Source: Symbiodinium natans (taxonomy: Eukaryota; Sar; Dinophyceae; Suessiales; Symbiodiniaceae). From it: a stretch of 64,000 bases of DNA. Shown piece after piece: positions 1 to 13,400 of this stretch (position 1 is the first letter of the stretch; the number at the start of each line of letters is the position of its first letter). The notes beneath the pieces were generated by a model. The model did no database searches. It worked only from the letters and a program-made list of their open reading frames with translations, and was not told the DNA's origin. The position numbers and the translations under genes were made by a program. The stretch is taken from the NCBI GenBank assembly GCA_905221605.1, contig CAJNDS010000469.1:336685-400684 (forward strand), given 5' to 3'.

Positions 1-1467
1 AGAAGGCACCTGCATCTGAACACCTGCATCCTGAACCCCCAAACCTTAAACCATAGAACGCTACAGACTAGAAACCCCAAACCCCAAACCCTAAACCCTA
101 AACCCTGAACCCTGAACCCTGAACCCTAAACCCTAAATCCTAAACCCTAACCCTGAAACCTGAACCCTAAACTCTAAACCCTGAACCCTGAACCCTAAAT
201 CCTAAACCCCGAACCCTAAACCCCAAATCCTAAACCCTGTTTCCTGGACTTCCTTGAGCCCTCAGCCTCACACTCTGCCAAAGCACTCAAAGGCCCATGG
301 GTTCAAGGAGACGTGCGGAACTTTCTTGCCTCCCACCGCCTGGTTCAGGGTTTAGGGTTTAGGGTTAGTGAGGGTTTAGGGTTTAGGGTTTAGGGTTTAG
401 GGGTTCGGGGCTAGGGTTTAGGGTTTAGGGTTCAGGGTTTAGGGTTCTGCAGTTCGAGGTTTTCCGTGATAACCTGGAGGTTGTGTGCTCTCTGCCCCGA
501 ATCTTCAGAGAATCTCGACTAACTCGGGCACACCCACCGCAACATGATCCTCATCACCTGACCGTGAACATCTCCAAAAACAAAGCAAACAAACAGTTTC
601 GAAGTACCCGGGCCCTAAAACCATCGATTGGACCGACAAAAAAGACCACAGAAAGCCGAACCCTAAACCCTACAAAAGCCGAGTAGGGCTTCTAGGGTTT
701 AGGGTTTAGGGGTTTAGGGGTTGGGGTTTAGGGTTAGAATTGGGATTTGGGGGGGGGGGGGGGGGGGGGGGGAGGGAGTATTAAGGAATTATTATACAGG
801 GACCCTAAGGGAAAAATGTTGGTAGATATTCCGATGCCTAACCGATTCTTTTTTTTGGCTTATTAAGGGGTTATAAGGTTTAGGGTGCGGGAGCTTTAGG
901 GTTTTCGAGCTTAGGGTTGAGGAGTTTTAGGGTTTAGGAGCTTTAGGGTTTAGGAGTTCGGGGTTTAGGAGGTTCCCCTAAACCCTAAACCCTAAACCCT
1001 AAACCCTAAACCCTAAACCCTAAACCCTAAACCCTACACCCTAAACCCTAAACCCTAAACCCGAAACCAGACCGTACAAGACGTTGAACACCTTCGAGAC
1101 TGAGACATCAGGGGGGCCTTGGACTGTACCTTTCGGCTTGGGGGGGTGCCTTTTTAAAGATCTCCTCGGAGAACAGGCCCTACCCCCTGAACCCGAAACC
1201 CTACACCCCAAACCCTACACCCTAAACCCTAAACCCCTACATCAGGGGAAGCCTTTACCTAGGCGCAACCCTAAGGGATGTAGGCTTAAAAGGCAATGGC
1301 CCCTAATCCCGAACTACCCTCAATCCCCCCACCACTACCCCACCCCCCTAGGGTTCAGGGTTCAGGGTTCAGGGTTCAGGGTTCAGGGTTTAGGGTTTAG
1401 GGTTTAGGGTTTAGGGAACCTCCCACAAAAGCCCGGAACCCTAGCCCGCATTCAGGGGGTCAGGTGC
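1..1467. other. Left end: heptamer arrays plus unassigned islands
   Basis: Heptamer arrays alternate with islands at about 238-343, 440-600 and 1080-1200. The first island is open on the plus strand through FLDFLEPSASHSAKALKG and the second through LQFEVFRDNLEVVCSLP; both look codon-like but I cannot place them. A run of 24 G lies at 749-772. The nucleotide-binding domain that should follow the ABCA membrane domain would lie here or off the left end, but I did not recognise a Walker A or signature motif. Confidence 0.5.
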
Positions 1468-4400
1468 CTTGAGGGCGTCCATGGCCCCCTCGGGGATGAC
1501 CTCGAAAATCCCAGGAAAAAGAGGTCTGGATGCTCGGACGCTGAACTCTTGGCTCCAGGGTATCAAGGGAGTTACCTTCATATACTCCTAATATGGCCGC
1601 TTAAAAACACCTTTCGAGGATCTTAAAGAAGGGTCCCTAACCCTAAACCCTACACCCTAAACCCCATGAGGGTAGGAGAGGATGAGCCTCCAAAACCGGA
1701 GCCCTTACTGTCATGGAATTTCTAAAGGAACCCGTAGTGTACTTTCGATGCTACACTAAAACTCTACGCATATGGCCGCCCCCCCCAAAAGAAAGTAAGA
1801 AGAAACAAAACAACAGAACAAAATCCTAGAGATTCCTAAGACACCTAGCCTAACCTAAACGCAAACAAAAACAGACCTCGCAACTCAACCCCTGCAAAAG
1901 GATCCTGCATGGTGTGTTGTCGGTACATGTGGTCTGTTGTAGCAAGCTATCGTGTCTTTAGGGTTTAGGGTTTAGGGTTTAGGGTTTAGGGTTGTCTTTC
2001 TTGTATGACACCCTCGAGCTCATGTTGAGGACCTGACCGCCTGAAGATTCGCCACCAACGCGATGGAGAACAAGGCCTTCACCACTCGACGGCCACATTA
2101 GGCTTTATTCAAGGAGTTCCGTAGCCATTCCGCCTCGATTTGGGTGCTGCCTCGATTTTGGGTGCTGCTGCAGCGGGGGGTTGTGCGCTGAAGCAGCACG
2201 CTGAAATTGAGGTGGAACGATAGTCGAGGGGGCACGCTGTGAAAATCAACTGGGTTTTGCTAGAAAGGCTATTTTGTTTGAGAAGAAACATGCCAGGCCA
2301 AATTCCCGTGCAAAATGCATGCTGCCTCGATTTGGGTGCTGCCTCAATTTCGGATGCTGCTTCAGCGTGTGGGCTTCGCGCTGAAGCAGCACGCTGAAAT
2401 TGAGGTGGAACGATACTTGAGGTGGAACGGTTAGGGAAACCCTTGATTTATACCCCAAGCCCCACCTCAACCCTAAACCCTAAACCCTAAACCCTAATTA
2501 AACCCTAAACCCTAAACCCTAAACCCTAAACCCTAAACCCTAAACCCTAAACCCTAAACCCTAAACCCTAAACCCTAAACCCTAAACCCTAAACCCTAAA
2601 CCCTATCGTGGGCTTTAGGGTTCAGAGATTGGGGGGTTCTGTGGGAGTTGAGTCCATTGGGCTTAGGGATGTTAGGGGTGGCAAGGCAAGGGCTTTTGAA
2701 GCATGTTGGGAACCCTAAACCCTAAACCCTAAACCCTAAACCCTAAACCCTAAACCCTAAACCCTAGCCCTAAACCCTAAACCCTAAACCCGAAACCCTA
2801 AACCCTAAACCCTAAACCCTAAACCCTAATCCCCACCTCTACGCCTGTACATCTCATAGTTCCTGTGTGTCATCGCGGCCTGAAACACAGACTCCCTCAA
2901 CACATCAAATATGGCCCCCCCCCCCCCCCCCCCCCCCCCGACCCCCACCCACCCACCACAAGCAAGGTCTGCATGTATGTATATTATGCACATTGCATTT
3001 CTGTGTGTGCCTAAGCTTATATAGGGGCTTAGGTGTTGAGTTCTACGAGTTTCGGTGCTTCGGGTTTAGGTCTGCCAGCCCAGCCCTCAATACTTCAAGC
3101 ACTATAGCCCCGAAACCCCAAAGCTCTAAACCCCAAAAGCCCTAAGCCCTCAGCCCTAAGCCTAAACCCTAAACCCTAAACCCTAAACCCTGAACCCTGA
3201 ACCCTAAAGCCTAAACCCTAACCCCTACCTAAACCACCCACCAAAAAGCCCTACCTGAACCTCGAGCTCCAGAACTCCAGGACACTGGCAGGCCTGATAG
3301 ACGCAGACCGTGGGAACGAGCCGGAAGATGGGACCCAAGATCCGATCGGCCAACCTCCCATACACCAAGTCGGGGTTGAGGGTTTAGGGTTTAGGGTTTA
3401 GGGCTAGGGTTTAGGGTTTAGGGTTTAGGGCTAGGGTTTAGGGTTTAGAGGGTTCAGGGTCGTGTCCCTGTTTCTGACCCTGTAGGGACTTTTGGATTCT
3501 TCCGTTCAGGTCTTGAGGTTGAGGTCAGTAAGTAGATACATATTTGTACAGAAAGAAAGAACGGCAAAAGGATAGATGGTCAGTTCACTCAAGTAACAAC
3601 CAACTCTAGATGCCTCTCTGTGTCCCTGCTATATCCTGCCCCCTAAACCTGCTTGAAATCTAAACCCTAAACGCTAAACCCTAAACCCTCAACCCTAAAC
3701 CCCAAACCCTAAACCCTAGACTGACCACCTGATTGACCGCATGGAAGATTGACTGACTCAGGGCGTAACCTTTTTGGAATTTTTGGGGGCTCGAGGGCGG
3801 AGGGTTTAGGGTATAGGGTACTTCAACCCTAAACCCTAAACCCTGAACCCTGAACCCTGAACCCGAAACCCGAAACCTTAAGCTTGTGTGGCTGATATGT
3901 TTTTGCCGGACCCGGGGTGGGGACTTGGGGGTTTCGGTGTGTAGGGGGGGATGCCCTCGCTGAAGACAAAAGCCTGAAAACTCGGTTTAGGGTTTAGGGT
4001 TTAGGGTTTAGGGTTTAGGGTTTAGGGTTTAGGGCTAGGGTTTAGGGTTTAGGGTTTAGGGTTTAGGGTTTAGGGTTTAGGGTTTAGGGTTTAGGGCTAG
4101 GGTTTAGGGTTTAGGGTTTAGAGCTTAGGGCTTAGGGCTTAGGGCTTAGGACCCGAGATCGTTACCGTAAAACCGAAACGCGCACCTCGCTTCGGGAGAC
4201 TTGCATTGCCCCTCCGGATGCTCCTGCCAGGCGGGCTGTGCAGTAAAGCCCAGAAGGGTACCTGGAGGTTCAGGGTCTAGGGTTTAGGGTTTAGGGTTTA
4301 GGGTTTATGGTTTAGGGTTTAGGGTTTAGGGTTTAGGGTTTAAGGTTTAGGGTTTAGGGTTTAGGGTTTAGGGCTACTGGGAGGTGCAGGGTACTTCTAA

Positions 4401-7400
4401 CCCCGAATTATACCTGCACTTATAAGCCCCAAGTCCCCCTAGGTAGGTTGTGGTTAGACTTTACAGTTGTTGCGGTTATATAAGTACCCATGAACCTCCA
4501 AGTTAGTACGTAGATTGCAGAACTCCAAGCCTCACGTACTCAGCCGGCACTAACCCCTAATCCTAAACCCTATACAAATCCTCTAACGCTAAATCCCAAA
4601 CCCGAAATCCCCTGCATAAACCCTAAACCCTAAACCCTCTATATAAACCCTAAGCCCTAAACCCCCTATATAAACCCTAAACCCTACACCGCATCAGTCC
4701 TCAGTGGGGTGGTCACAGGCCGAGGGGAACTCAGCAGTTGGGTTGTAGTTGATGACGGTGAGGACGAAAAGGACCTCGGGATTGTTGGCATGAGGACTTT
4801 CGGGGTTTAGAGTTTAGGGTTTAGGGTTTGGGAAATGTGGGGGGGGGGGGGAGGGGTTAGGAATTTGGGGGTGGAGGGGGTTCGGGTCTTAGGGGTGTAG
4901 TGATTCAGGGTGTAGGGTACCCTAAACTCTAAATCCTAAACCCTAAATCTTCCAGTTTTTCGGGTTTAGGGTGCGGCTGTGGTTTCCTGAGGTCGGGGCA
5001 TGAAAAAGCTCAGACCCCAAACCCTAAACCTTGAATCCCAAAACCCCCCAAAAAACCGTAAACCCCAATAAACCCCAAACCCCAAACCCCAAACCCTAAG
5101 CCCTAAACCCCAAACCCTAAACCCCAAACATCTAAACCTAACCCTAAGCCTTGGGAACCCTCCCCCCCGCCCCGCTGTGATAATCCCTATCCAGGACTGT
5201 TAGCATAAGTGTGGGGACATCCCAACTTTACACCCTAAGCCCTAAACCCTGGACCCCAAACCCTAAACCCTTCATACCCTTCATACCCTTCATACCCTTC
5301 ATACCCTTCATACCCTTCATACCCTTCATACCCTTCATACCCTTCATACCCTTCATACCCTTCATACCCTTAATACCCTTCATACCCTTCCCGCCAGAAC
5401 CAGGACCGGGACCGTGGAGAGGACGATGGCGCCGACGAGGCAGAAGCTTAGGATGGTGTTCGAAGCCTCAGAGGTTGCGGGTCTGGGCTTTAGGGTTTAG
5501 GATTTAGAGCTTGGGTTTTTAGGGTTTAGGGTTTAGGGTTTGGGGGTTTGGGGGTTTGGGGGTTTGGGGGTTTGGGGGTTTGGGGGTTTGGGGGTTTAGG
5601 GGTTTGGGGGTTTGGGGGCTTGGGGGTTTGGGGGTTTGGGGGTTTGGGGGTTTGGGTCCCTCCGTATACCCCTAAAAAGCCCCGATCTCCAGTGTCACCC
5701 TTAAATGCCACAACCCCTTCATGACCCAAATGAAGCCCACATTCCTTCGGTGACTATTTCTCTAGAAAGCCTTCGTAACCCTAAGCCCAAATGCCCGAAA
5801 CTTTAAGCCCTGGAACCCTAAATCCTAAACTCTAAATAAAGCCTCATTTTCCTAATCCTGAGGCCTCAACCCCAAGCCCTGACTGCAACACCTTCTCCAT
5901 GATAATTGTAGCTGGGGCTTAGGGTCTAGGGTTTATAGGGTTCAGGGTTTAGGGTTTAAGGCTTAGGGTTAGTTTGGGGTTTGTTCTGTAGGGTTTCGGG
6001 TTTAGGGTTGCTGCTGGGTCCCCCGGCCCTGGAGTGATCCTTGAAACAAAAGGACACCTCAGCATGATCTGCTGTGAGGGAAAGGGGGGGGGGGGGCTTA
6101 GGATGCCTCTCGTGCATGTGCGCCGGTTTCTTTGAATTTTGTTGGTGTGTGTTCTTTTGTTTTGCTTTGTGAAGAGGGTTGTAGTTTTCTTTAATAAGCC
6201 CTAGCAGAAGGTTTTTCAAACAATCTCTTCTGCTTAGTGTGTTATTGGTTTTATTTTGTTTTGGTCAGGCTTGGTCTGGTTTGGTGTGGTGTGGCTTGGT
6301 TGGGTTTGTAAGCTCAAAAAGTTCAACCGCCCCCATTGAAGTTTTCTCAAGAACCCTAAACCCTAAACCCTATAAACCCTAAACCCTAAACCCAAAACCC
6401 TAGACCCTAAACCCTAAACCCTAAACCCTAAACCCTTGTTTGAAGGCTTTCGGTTTAAGAACCTCAGAAGCTTGTGGCCGGTGCAGGCTGAACCATGCCC
6501 TCCCCCAAAGTTTCAACCCTCAAGGGACCGGAGGAGGGACCCTTATAAGGGACCTTAGGGTTTAGGGTTTAGGGTTTAGGGTTTAGGGTTGAGGGTTTAG
6601 GGTTTAGGGTTTAGGGTTTAGGGTAGGGGTTTTTGGGATTATTCAGGCGCTTCTTAGCTATGTAGGGACTATGTGAGGAATGTATAGGGGCTATACAGGG
6701 GAATAAGATTAAGGGTCCCTGCTTCTACCCCTTAAAGCCTTCAGTCCGAATCTTTCGACACTAAGCCCAGGAAAGCCCTGCAAAAGCAAAGTTGTTTGAG
6801 GGCCTCCTCCTAATTTCAATCGCTCCAAATGTGGGCTTGGCCTAAACCCCCAAACCCCTCAACCCTCTAAACCATCTAAAGAGCCGTCCGTCTAAGACCC
6901 TCTAAACCCTGCAAACCCTCTAGACCCTCTAAACTCTAAACCCTCCAAACCCTTAACCAGGATGGCCCCTAAAACCCCCTGAAAAACATTCCTGAATATG
7001 GCCCTCTCAAACCCAATAAGGGAAAATATAAAATGTCCCAAGGGCCTACGTACCCTAACCCCTAAACCCTAAACCCTAAACCCTAAACCCTAAACCCTAA
7101 ACCCGAAAACCTCCAAGAAGACCTATGCCATGGCGACCCTGAAAGGCTGGGACCAGGTAGGAGAAGCCCGCGATCGCAGGGCCTCGCAATTCGAGGATCG
7201 GCGCTTTAGGGCTAGGGTTTAGGGTTTAGGGTTAGGGTTTAGGGTTTAGGGTTTAGGGTTTAGGGTTTAGGGTTTAGGGTTTAGGGTTTAGGGTTTAGGG
7301 TTTAGGGTTTAGGGTTTAGGGTTTAGGGTTTAGGGTTTAGGGTTTAGGGTTTAGGGTTTAGGGTTTAGGGCTAATAGCATCGGATTCTTGAGGGTTTATA

Positions 7401-10400
7401 GGGTTTTAGGGTTTTAGGGTGTCTTGGGTTTTGGGTCTATAGGGTTCAGGTGTAGAATTTAGGGCTTAGTCTGCAGCGTTGTGGGTCTTTAGGGTGCTTT
7501 GGGTTTGGGTGCTGCGGGTTTAGGCTTTAGCATTCAAAGGGTCAACCGGTTTGGGGGGGGGGGGGAGCCGCATGTAGGGGTCGTGCATGTATCTATCTGT
7601 CGGACATGAGTAGCCTCCGCATATCCCAGGAAAACTGTCCTGCCGAAACCCTAAAACCCTAAACCCTAAACGCTAAGCCCTAAACCCTAAACCCTAAACC
7701 CGTGAGGGCAGGCTGGAGGTTGGTGGAGGAGAGAGAAGGCGTCGACATGTCATGATGAAACCCTAGACCTCAAGCCCAAACCCGAAAATCCTACAAGCTT
7801 GAGGGTTTAGGGTTTAGGGTTTAGTCTTTAGGCTTTAGGGTCTAGACTAAAACCTCGTAGGGTTGCCTATACTTTTCCGCGCAGGGTTGGAATGGAACCC
7901 TCAGGGGCGGGCGCTTTGTTGGGAACACTTCCGGGATTGTTCAGGCCCACGACCCAGCCTACATGCACAAAGTCCTGCAATCTACATGGTCCCTCTATTG
8001 GGACCTTAAACGGGGACCCTTCTATACGCCTTATATACTCGATCAAACCCAAGGGCTCGTACTTCAGAACCCTTGAGGGTAAGGGAGTATATTAAGGGAC
8101 CATGAAACTACCCTTCGACTGTAGAACCCCATAGAACCTTATAAGGCCGTTGCATCGACCTGCATGTATTACTTGCGGATCCCTTTGGAGTCAGACTACT
8201 TAAAGCACAGGGCACACACACCCGAACCCTCCAGAAACCCATAAACCCCTTTGAACCCAAAAGGGCCCTAAACCCTAAACCCCTATACCCTCATTAACCC
8301 TAAACCCGAAACCCGAAGCGCTAAACCCTAAACCCTAAACCCTAAACCCTAACCCCAAACCCCAAACCCGAAACCCTAAACCCTAAACCCTAAACGGCCG
8401 CAAGATTCCCTGGGCTGCCACGCCGAAAGCAGCCAGCACAGCGAAGAGCGCCGCACCACAGTCGCCCTCCAACAGGGTATGGAACCTGGGGTTTAGGGTT
8501 TAGGGTTTAGGGTTTAGGGTGTCGGGCTTAGGGTTGAGGGTTGAGGGTTTAGGGTTTAGGGTTCAGGGTTTAGGGTTGAGGACCTCGGGTTTGGGGTTTA
8601 AAGGGTATGGGGTTTATGCAGGGGGCTTAGGGTCCTGATTGGGACGTTATAGGGTTTTCAGGTTTTGGGGTTTGGGTTTTCGGGCTTTAGGGCTCTAGGG
8701 CTGTAGGGGTCTTAGGGTGTAAGGGTTCAGGGTTATAGGCGTTTAGGCGTTCAAGGGTTCGTGCTTCCAAAACACGCACATGTTGCCCTGCTTTGGGCTT
8801 GAGGGTTTAGGGTTTAGGGTTTAGGGTTTAGGGTTTAGGGTTTAGGGTTTAGGGTTTAGGGTTTAGGGTTTAGGGTTTAGAATACAAACATCGCGTTTCT
8901 GTATGTTCTTACTAGAAACATTCTTATCGGATTCCGAGGTGTGGTAGCCTACAAGTGTTGCCAGACGGTAGCCAGCGACAATGCTGGAACCCGCAAAGCC
9001 CTGGGATCCCAGAACTTTGTGGCAGGTTAGGGGTTTCGGCCTTGTAAGGTGTCTACAAAACTCACGAAAGGAACTTGAGAAAACCCTAAACCCTAAACCC
9101 TAAACCCTAAACCCTAAACCCTAAACCCTAAACCCTAAACCCTAAACCCTAAACCCTAAACCCTAAACCCTCTTGCGGCCCAAGAGCCCGAAGCGCTTGA
9201 GCGCCAGGGGCACGGACAGGGCCGGAGGTACGTAGAGCAGCACATCCTGAGCAACTACCGCTGCGGTCTAGGGTTTAGGGTTTAGGGTTTAGGGTTTAGG
9301 GTTTAGGGTTTAGGGTTTAGGGTTTAGGGTTTAGGGTTTAGGGTTTAGGGTTTAGGGTTTAGGGTTTAGGGTTTGGGTGAGGGGGCGGAAGGGGGGCAGA
9401 GGTGTGAGGGGGTTGAAGTTAGCCTATAAACCCTAAACCCTGAACCCTGAAGCAGGTGGGGGCGCCAAAACACCCTAAAACCCTAGCCCTAAACCCTAAA
9501 CCCTAAACCCTAAACCCTAAACCCTAAACCCTGAACCCTATACCCAGGGGTCTGGGGAAGCAAGGCTTGCGAAAAGAAAGAGGCGATTTCTTTGGGGCGG
9601 CCCCGCACTTGGGGCGTTCGCCCCCCTGGCAGCCCCAAGCCTTTAGGGTTTCGGGGTTTCGGTTTAGGGTTTGGGGTTTAGGGTTTAGGGTTTAGGGTTT
9701 AGGGTTTAGGGTCTAGGGTCTAGGGTCTAGGGTCTAGGGTCTAGGGTCTAGGGTCTAGGGTCTAGGGTTTAGGGTTTAGGGTTTAGGGTTTAGGGTTTAG
9801 GGTTTAGGGTTTAGGGTTTAGGGTTTAGGGTTTAGGGTTTAGGTTTAGGGTTTAGATCCAAAAAGTAAACCTAGGAATGACCCAATAGTTAGTACAGGGT
9901 ACTACTTGGGGGTTCTGCTTTTTGAATCCTCCCCAGGGGTCTGTGTCACAGCTCTTTGCCAAGGGCATAGGCCACTTGTTGTTTGCAAGCTTCTTGGATG
10001 TTGCCTTGCTGATCGGGTTTTGGGTTTAGGGTTTAGGGTTTTGGGCTTTGGGTGCGCCCGTCTACTACTACGCAACGAGGACGTCTTGGCCTAGACCTTA
10101 AATGAACCCAAGCATTGGGACCATCTACCCTCTACTACGATGCTTAGGTATTTAGGTGTATGAACCCTAAACCCTAAACCCTAAACCCTAGACTATTAAG
10201 GTTCATACAGGTTCCTATTAAACCCTTTCGAGGTTCATGTGGTCCTTCAGGTCATCTAGGACCCAGAGTAGGCCTTTGAACCAAGGGGCACCCAGCTTAC
10301 TCTTAGGTCTCTTGGTAGCCCAGTAACCATGTTATCATAAGGGCACCCTTTTTTGGGTTGCTTATTTCTTACGGGAACCTAACCAAGAAAAAGGGTAAAG

Positions 10401-13400
10401 GGTACCAGTGGGCTACCAAGGTCTAGTAAAAACACAGTTCGGCAACCGAGCGCAGGCTTTGTCGGACCCTCTTCCCTCGGCGCCGAAAGACGCACAGATG
10501 TCGCACGTCGCATGCCTCCCAGGTTCTCCTGGCCCTAAACCCTGAACCCCGAGCCCCGAACCCTAAACCCCGCTAAACCCTAAACCCGCGCCGCGGACTA
10601 CGTGATCTCTCGCGCATGCATGCATCAGTTGTAAGGCTTGTAGGGCGTGTAAGGCTCACATGAACTGAGACCAGGCTTTTGATGACATCCAACTGCACCT
10701 CGCTGATCTCTCTGTTGCTGAAGGCATACTCGGCACAAGCTTGGAGATTCCACCTCCATTAGTAGCCCAGTAGCCATGTTTATAGTAAGGGCACCCTTTT
10801 TAGGGGAATATTAAGGGTACCCCTTTTTGGGGGTTGGGTACTTCATAAGGGAACCTTGAGCCCAAAAAGCGGGAAAAGGGCACCACGGGGGTTCCCAAGC
10901 CTCCGGTGACGGGCCGTGCCCTTGAGGGGATCGCCCCCTTCGGCCAAGAACGTCTCCACACATCGCGCGCAGCCGGCCAGTGCCGAGTGGAGCCCGGCGT
11001 AGTGCCTCAGTCGTTCCAGGAACTTCGGGGAATGAACAGGGTGAACCTTTTGGGATTCTAGAGGGATTAGAAGACCCCCCAAAAAGGTTAGAAAGGTTGC
11101 CTGCTCCACTACTATTACGACTCTGGTGCTGAAAATCCTCCGGTGTGGTGGACCTCCTCTCACAGTGGTGACGCTGCTCTGGGTTCATGTGCGGATGCTG
11201 CGGGCAGTATCCCGGCCCAGAATGGCTTTGGATCTCGAAGCGGGACATGGGCTCTTGCACCTCCCTGTTTGGCTCAAGTTCACCTGTTTAGGGTTTAGGG
11301 TTTAGGGTTTAGGGTTTAGGGTTTAGGGTTTAGGGTTCAGGGTTTAGGGTTTAGGGTACCATTTGGGGGTCTACTTTAGGGTCCCCTATTTTGGTAAACC
11401 CCCACCTGGGGCGCCTGAGGCTGTGTGAGCACAGACCGCACTCTTCACCGCATCAAGCTGCGCCCGAGTGATGTGACCCTTGCCGAAGGAGTACTCTGCC
11501 CAAGCCGAAAGAGTCCAGTCTTCGTGCCCAGCCGTCCCTCGGTGGGGATCTCCCCCCTCCGCCAAGAAGGCCTTCACGCACTGCGCGCATCCCAGGCTGG
11601 CGGCGTAGAGCGCGGCGTAGTGAAGGAAGTCCGCGTTCTTCTCGTACTGCTTGCATTGCTCTTCCGTCATGTGGGGATGGCGTGGACAGTAGCCATCATG
11701 GAGAGGCACCTCCGCCGCCTCCCCTTCACCACCGGGAGCTCCTGGTCTCTTGACTTGGTCGCCTGAGTAGGCATCCTTAGTTGTCCAGTTTTCTAGGGGA
11801 ACTAAAGGTTAGCCTTTGGGATTCTAAGGGGATGATGTTACCCCAAAAAGGCTAAAAGTTACAGTACCTACACCACTACTAAGCATCGATCAGGACTTTC
11901 ACAGCATCCAGCTGTGTCTGACTGATCCGCCCCTTGCTGCAGGAGTACTCGGCCCAGGCCATGAGATTCCAATCGGCGTGGTTGACCGTTCCCTTCAGAG
12001 GATCCCCACCTTCGGCGAGAAAAGCCTCGACGCACTGCGCGCAGCCCGCGGCCGCGGAGTTCAGGGCCTCGTAGTGAAGCAGCGTTTCAGGGTCGCTGTG
12101 CTTCTTCTTGCAGCGCTCGTGCTTCTCTGGCGACATGTGGGGATGCCATTGGCAGTACGCGACCATGGCTTCTTCGCAAGGCGCGCAGGCAATTAGCCAA
12201 GAGGGGCAAACCCTTAAGCATCAACAACTTTAAACATCTGCAGCCCTTTCCTAAGAGGCTGAGGGTTTAGGGGCCGGGGCTTTCAACATTGCCCCCAAGA
12301 AACTTCTTTCAAGCACAAGAAGGTCCGCAGCGCATACGGGCCTTAAGACTAAAGTACATGAGCTCAGCCTTACATCCTCATCCTAAACATCATAAGCTCT
12401 GTGTCCACAAACCCTACAGCGCTGCGAAATTTGGGGGGGGGGGGGGGGAAACTCGGGCTGCTTCTACTTTCCTTATATCAGGGTTGAAAGGGGCGACAAC
12501 GTTGGCCACTACTTGAACTCCTGTACCTTGTACCCGAAACCCGAATCGAACCCTAGCCCTAAACCCTAAACCCTAAACCCTAAACGACCTAAACCCTGCA
12601 GCGCTGAGCTTGCGAGGGCTGGGGCATCGAAAGGCAGCGTGAGGCGCGGCTCCCAAACCCTAAACCCTGTATTATTTAAACCCTAAACCTTATATTATTT
12701 AAACCCTAAACCCTATATTATTTAAACCCTAAACCCTATATTATTTAAACCCTAAACCTTATGCTATATAAACCCTGAACCCCAAACCGCAAACCCCAAA
12801 CCCAAACCCCTAAACCCATCTCAAAAACCCTGTTGACAGCCTTGACATGTAGGGTTTATGTTATCGGCTGCAGGGGCTAAGGTCTAGTAGGGTTAGAGTT
12901 TAGGGTCTGTAGTCCTTTTGGGGATCAAGCGCAGGAACATTTCCTCAGACGGTGATACCCTAAACCCTAAATCCTAAAGCCCGAACCCTACCCCTTACGA
13001 CGCCCCTAAACCTGTTACCCCTTGTAGCAGGAAAACTCAGAAAAGAAAAGGACCCGAACTGTTGGAAACGCCTTCCAGACAAACAAGAATAGACAACCCG
13101 AAACCCTAAACCCTGAACCAGGTTTATAGGCTGCTAACCCTAAACCCTAAACCCTAAACCCTAAACCCTAAACCCTGATGATATCCTAACAAGTCGAGGG
13201 ATCCCGGTGCAGACTGCAGTTGTTGAGGGCTTATCGGGTTTAGGGGCCCAATACAGGCCAGGAGGGCCCCTCAAAACCCCTCTGAACAACGATTCCGAGA
13301 TGTGATCGTCTGAAACCCAGTAAGGGCTTAGGATTTAGGATTTGGGGTTTAGGCTCCCTAAACCCTAAACCCTGAACCGTATTTATAGAGAGAGAGAAAA

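Noticed and set aside
1-1100. A true chromosome end at the left edge
   Set aside because: Heptamers are in both orientations, degenerate and mixed with unique islands, and the same pattern continues for 64 kb.
2246-2470. Overlapping minus-strand frames over the two-copy repeat
   Set aside because: The two repeat copies do not conserve either frame and contain paired hairpin arms, so a non-coding repeat is more likely.
5211-5507. Plus-strand frame with repeated Phe-Ile-Pro
   Set aside because: Artefact of the CCCTTCATA 9-mer array.
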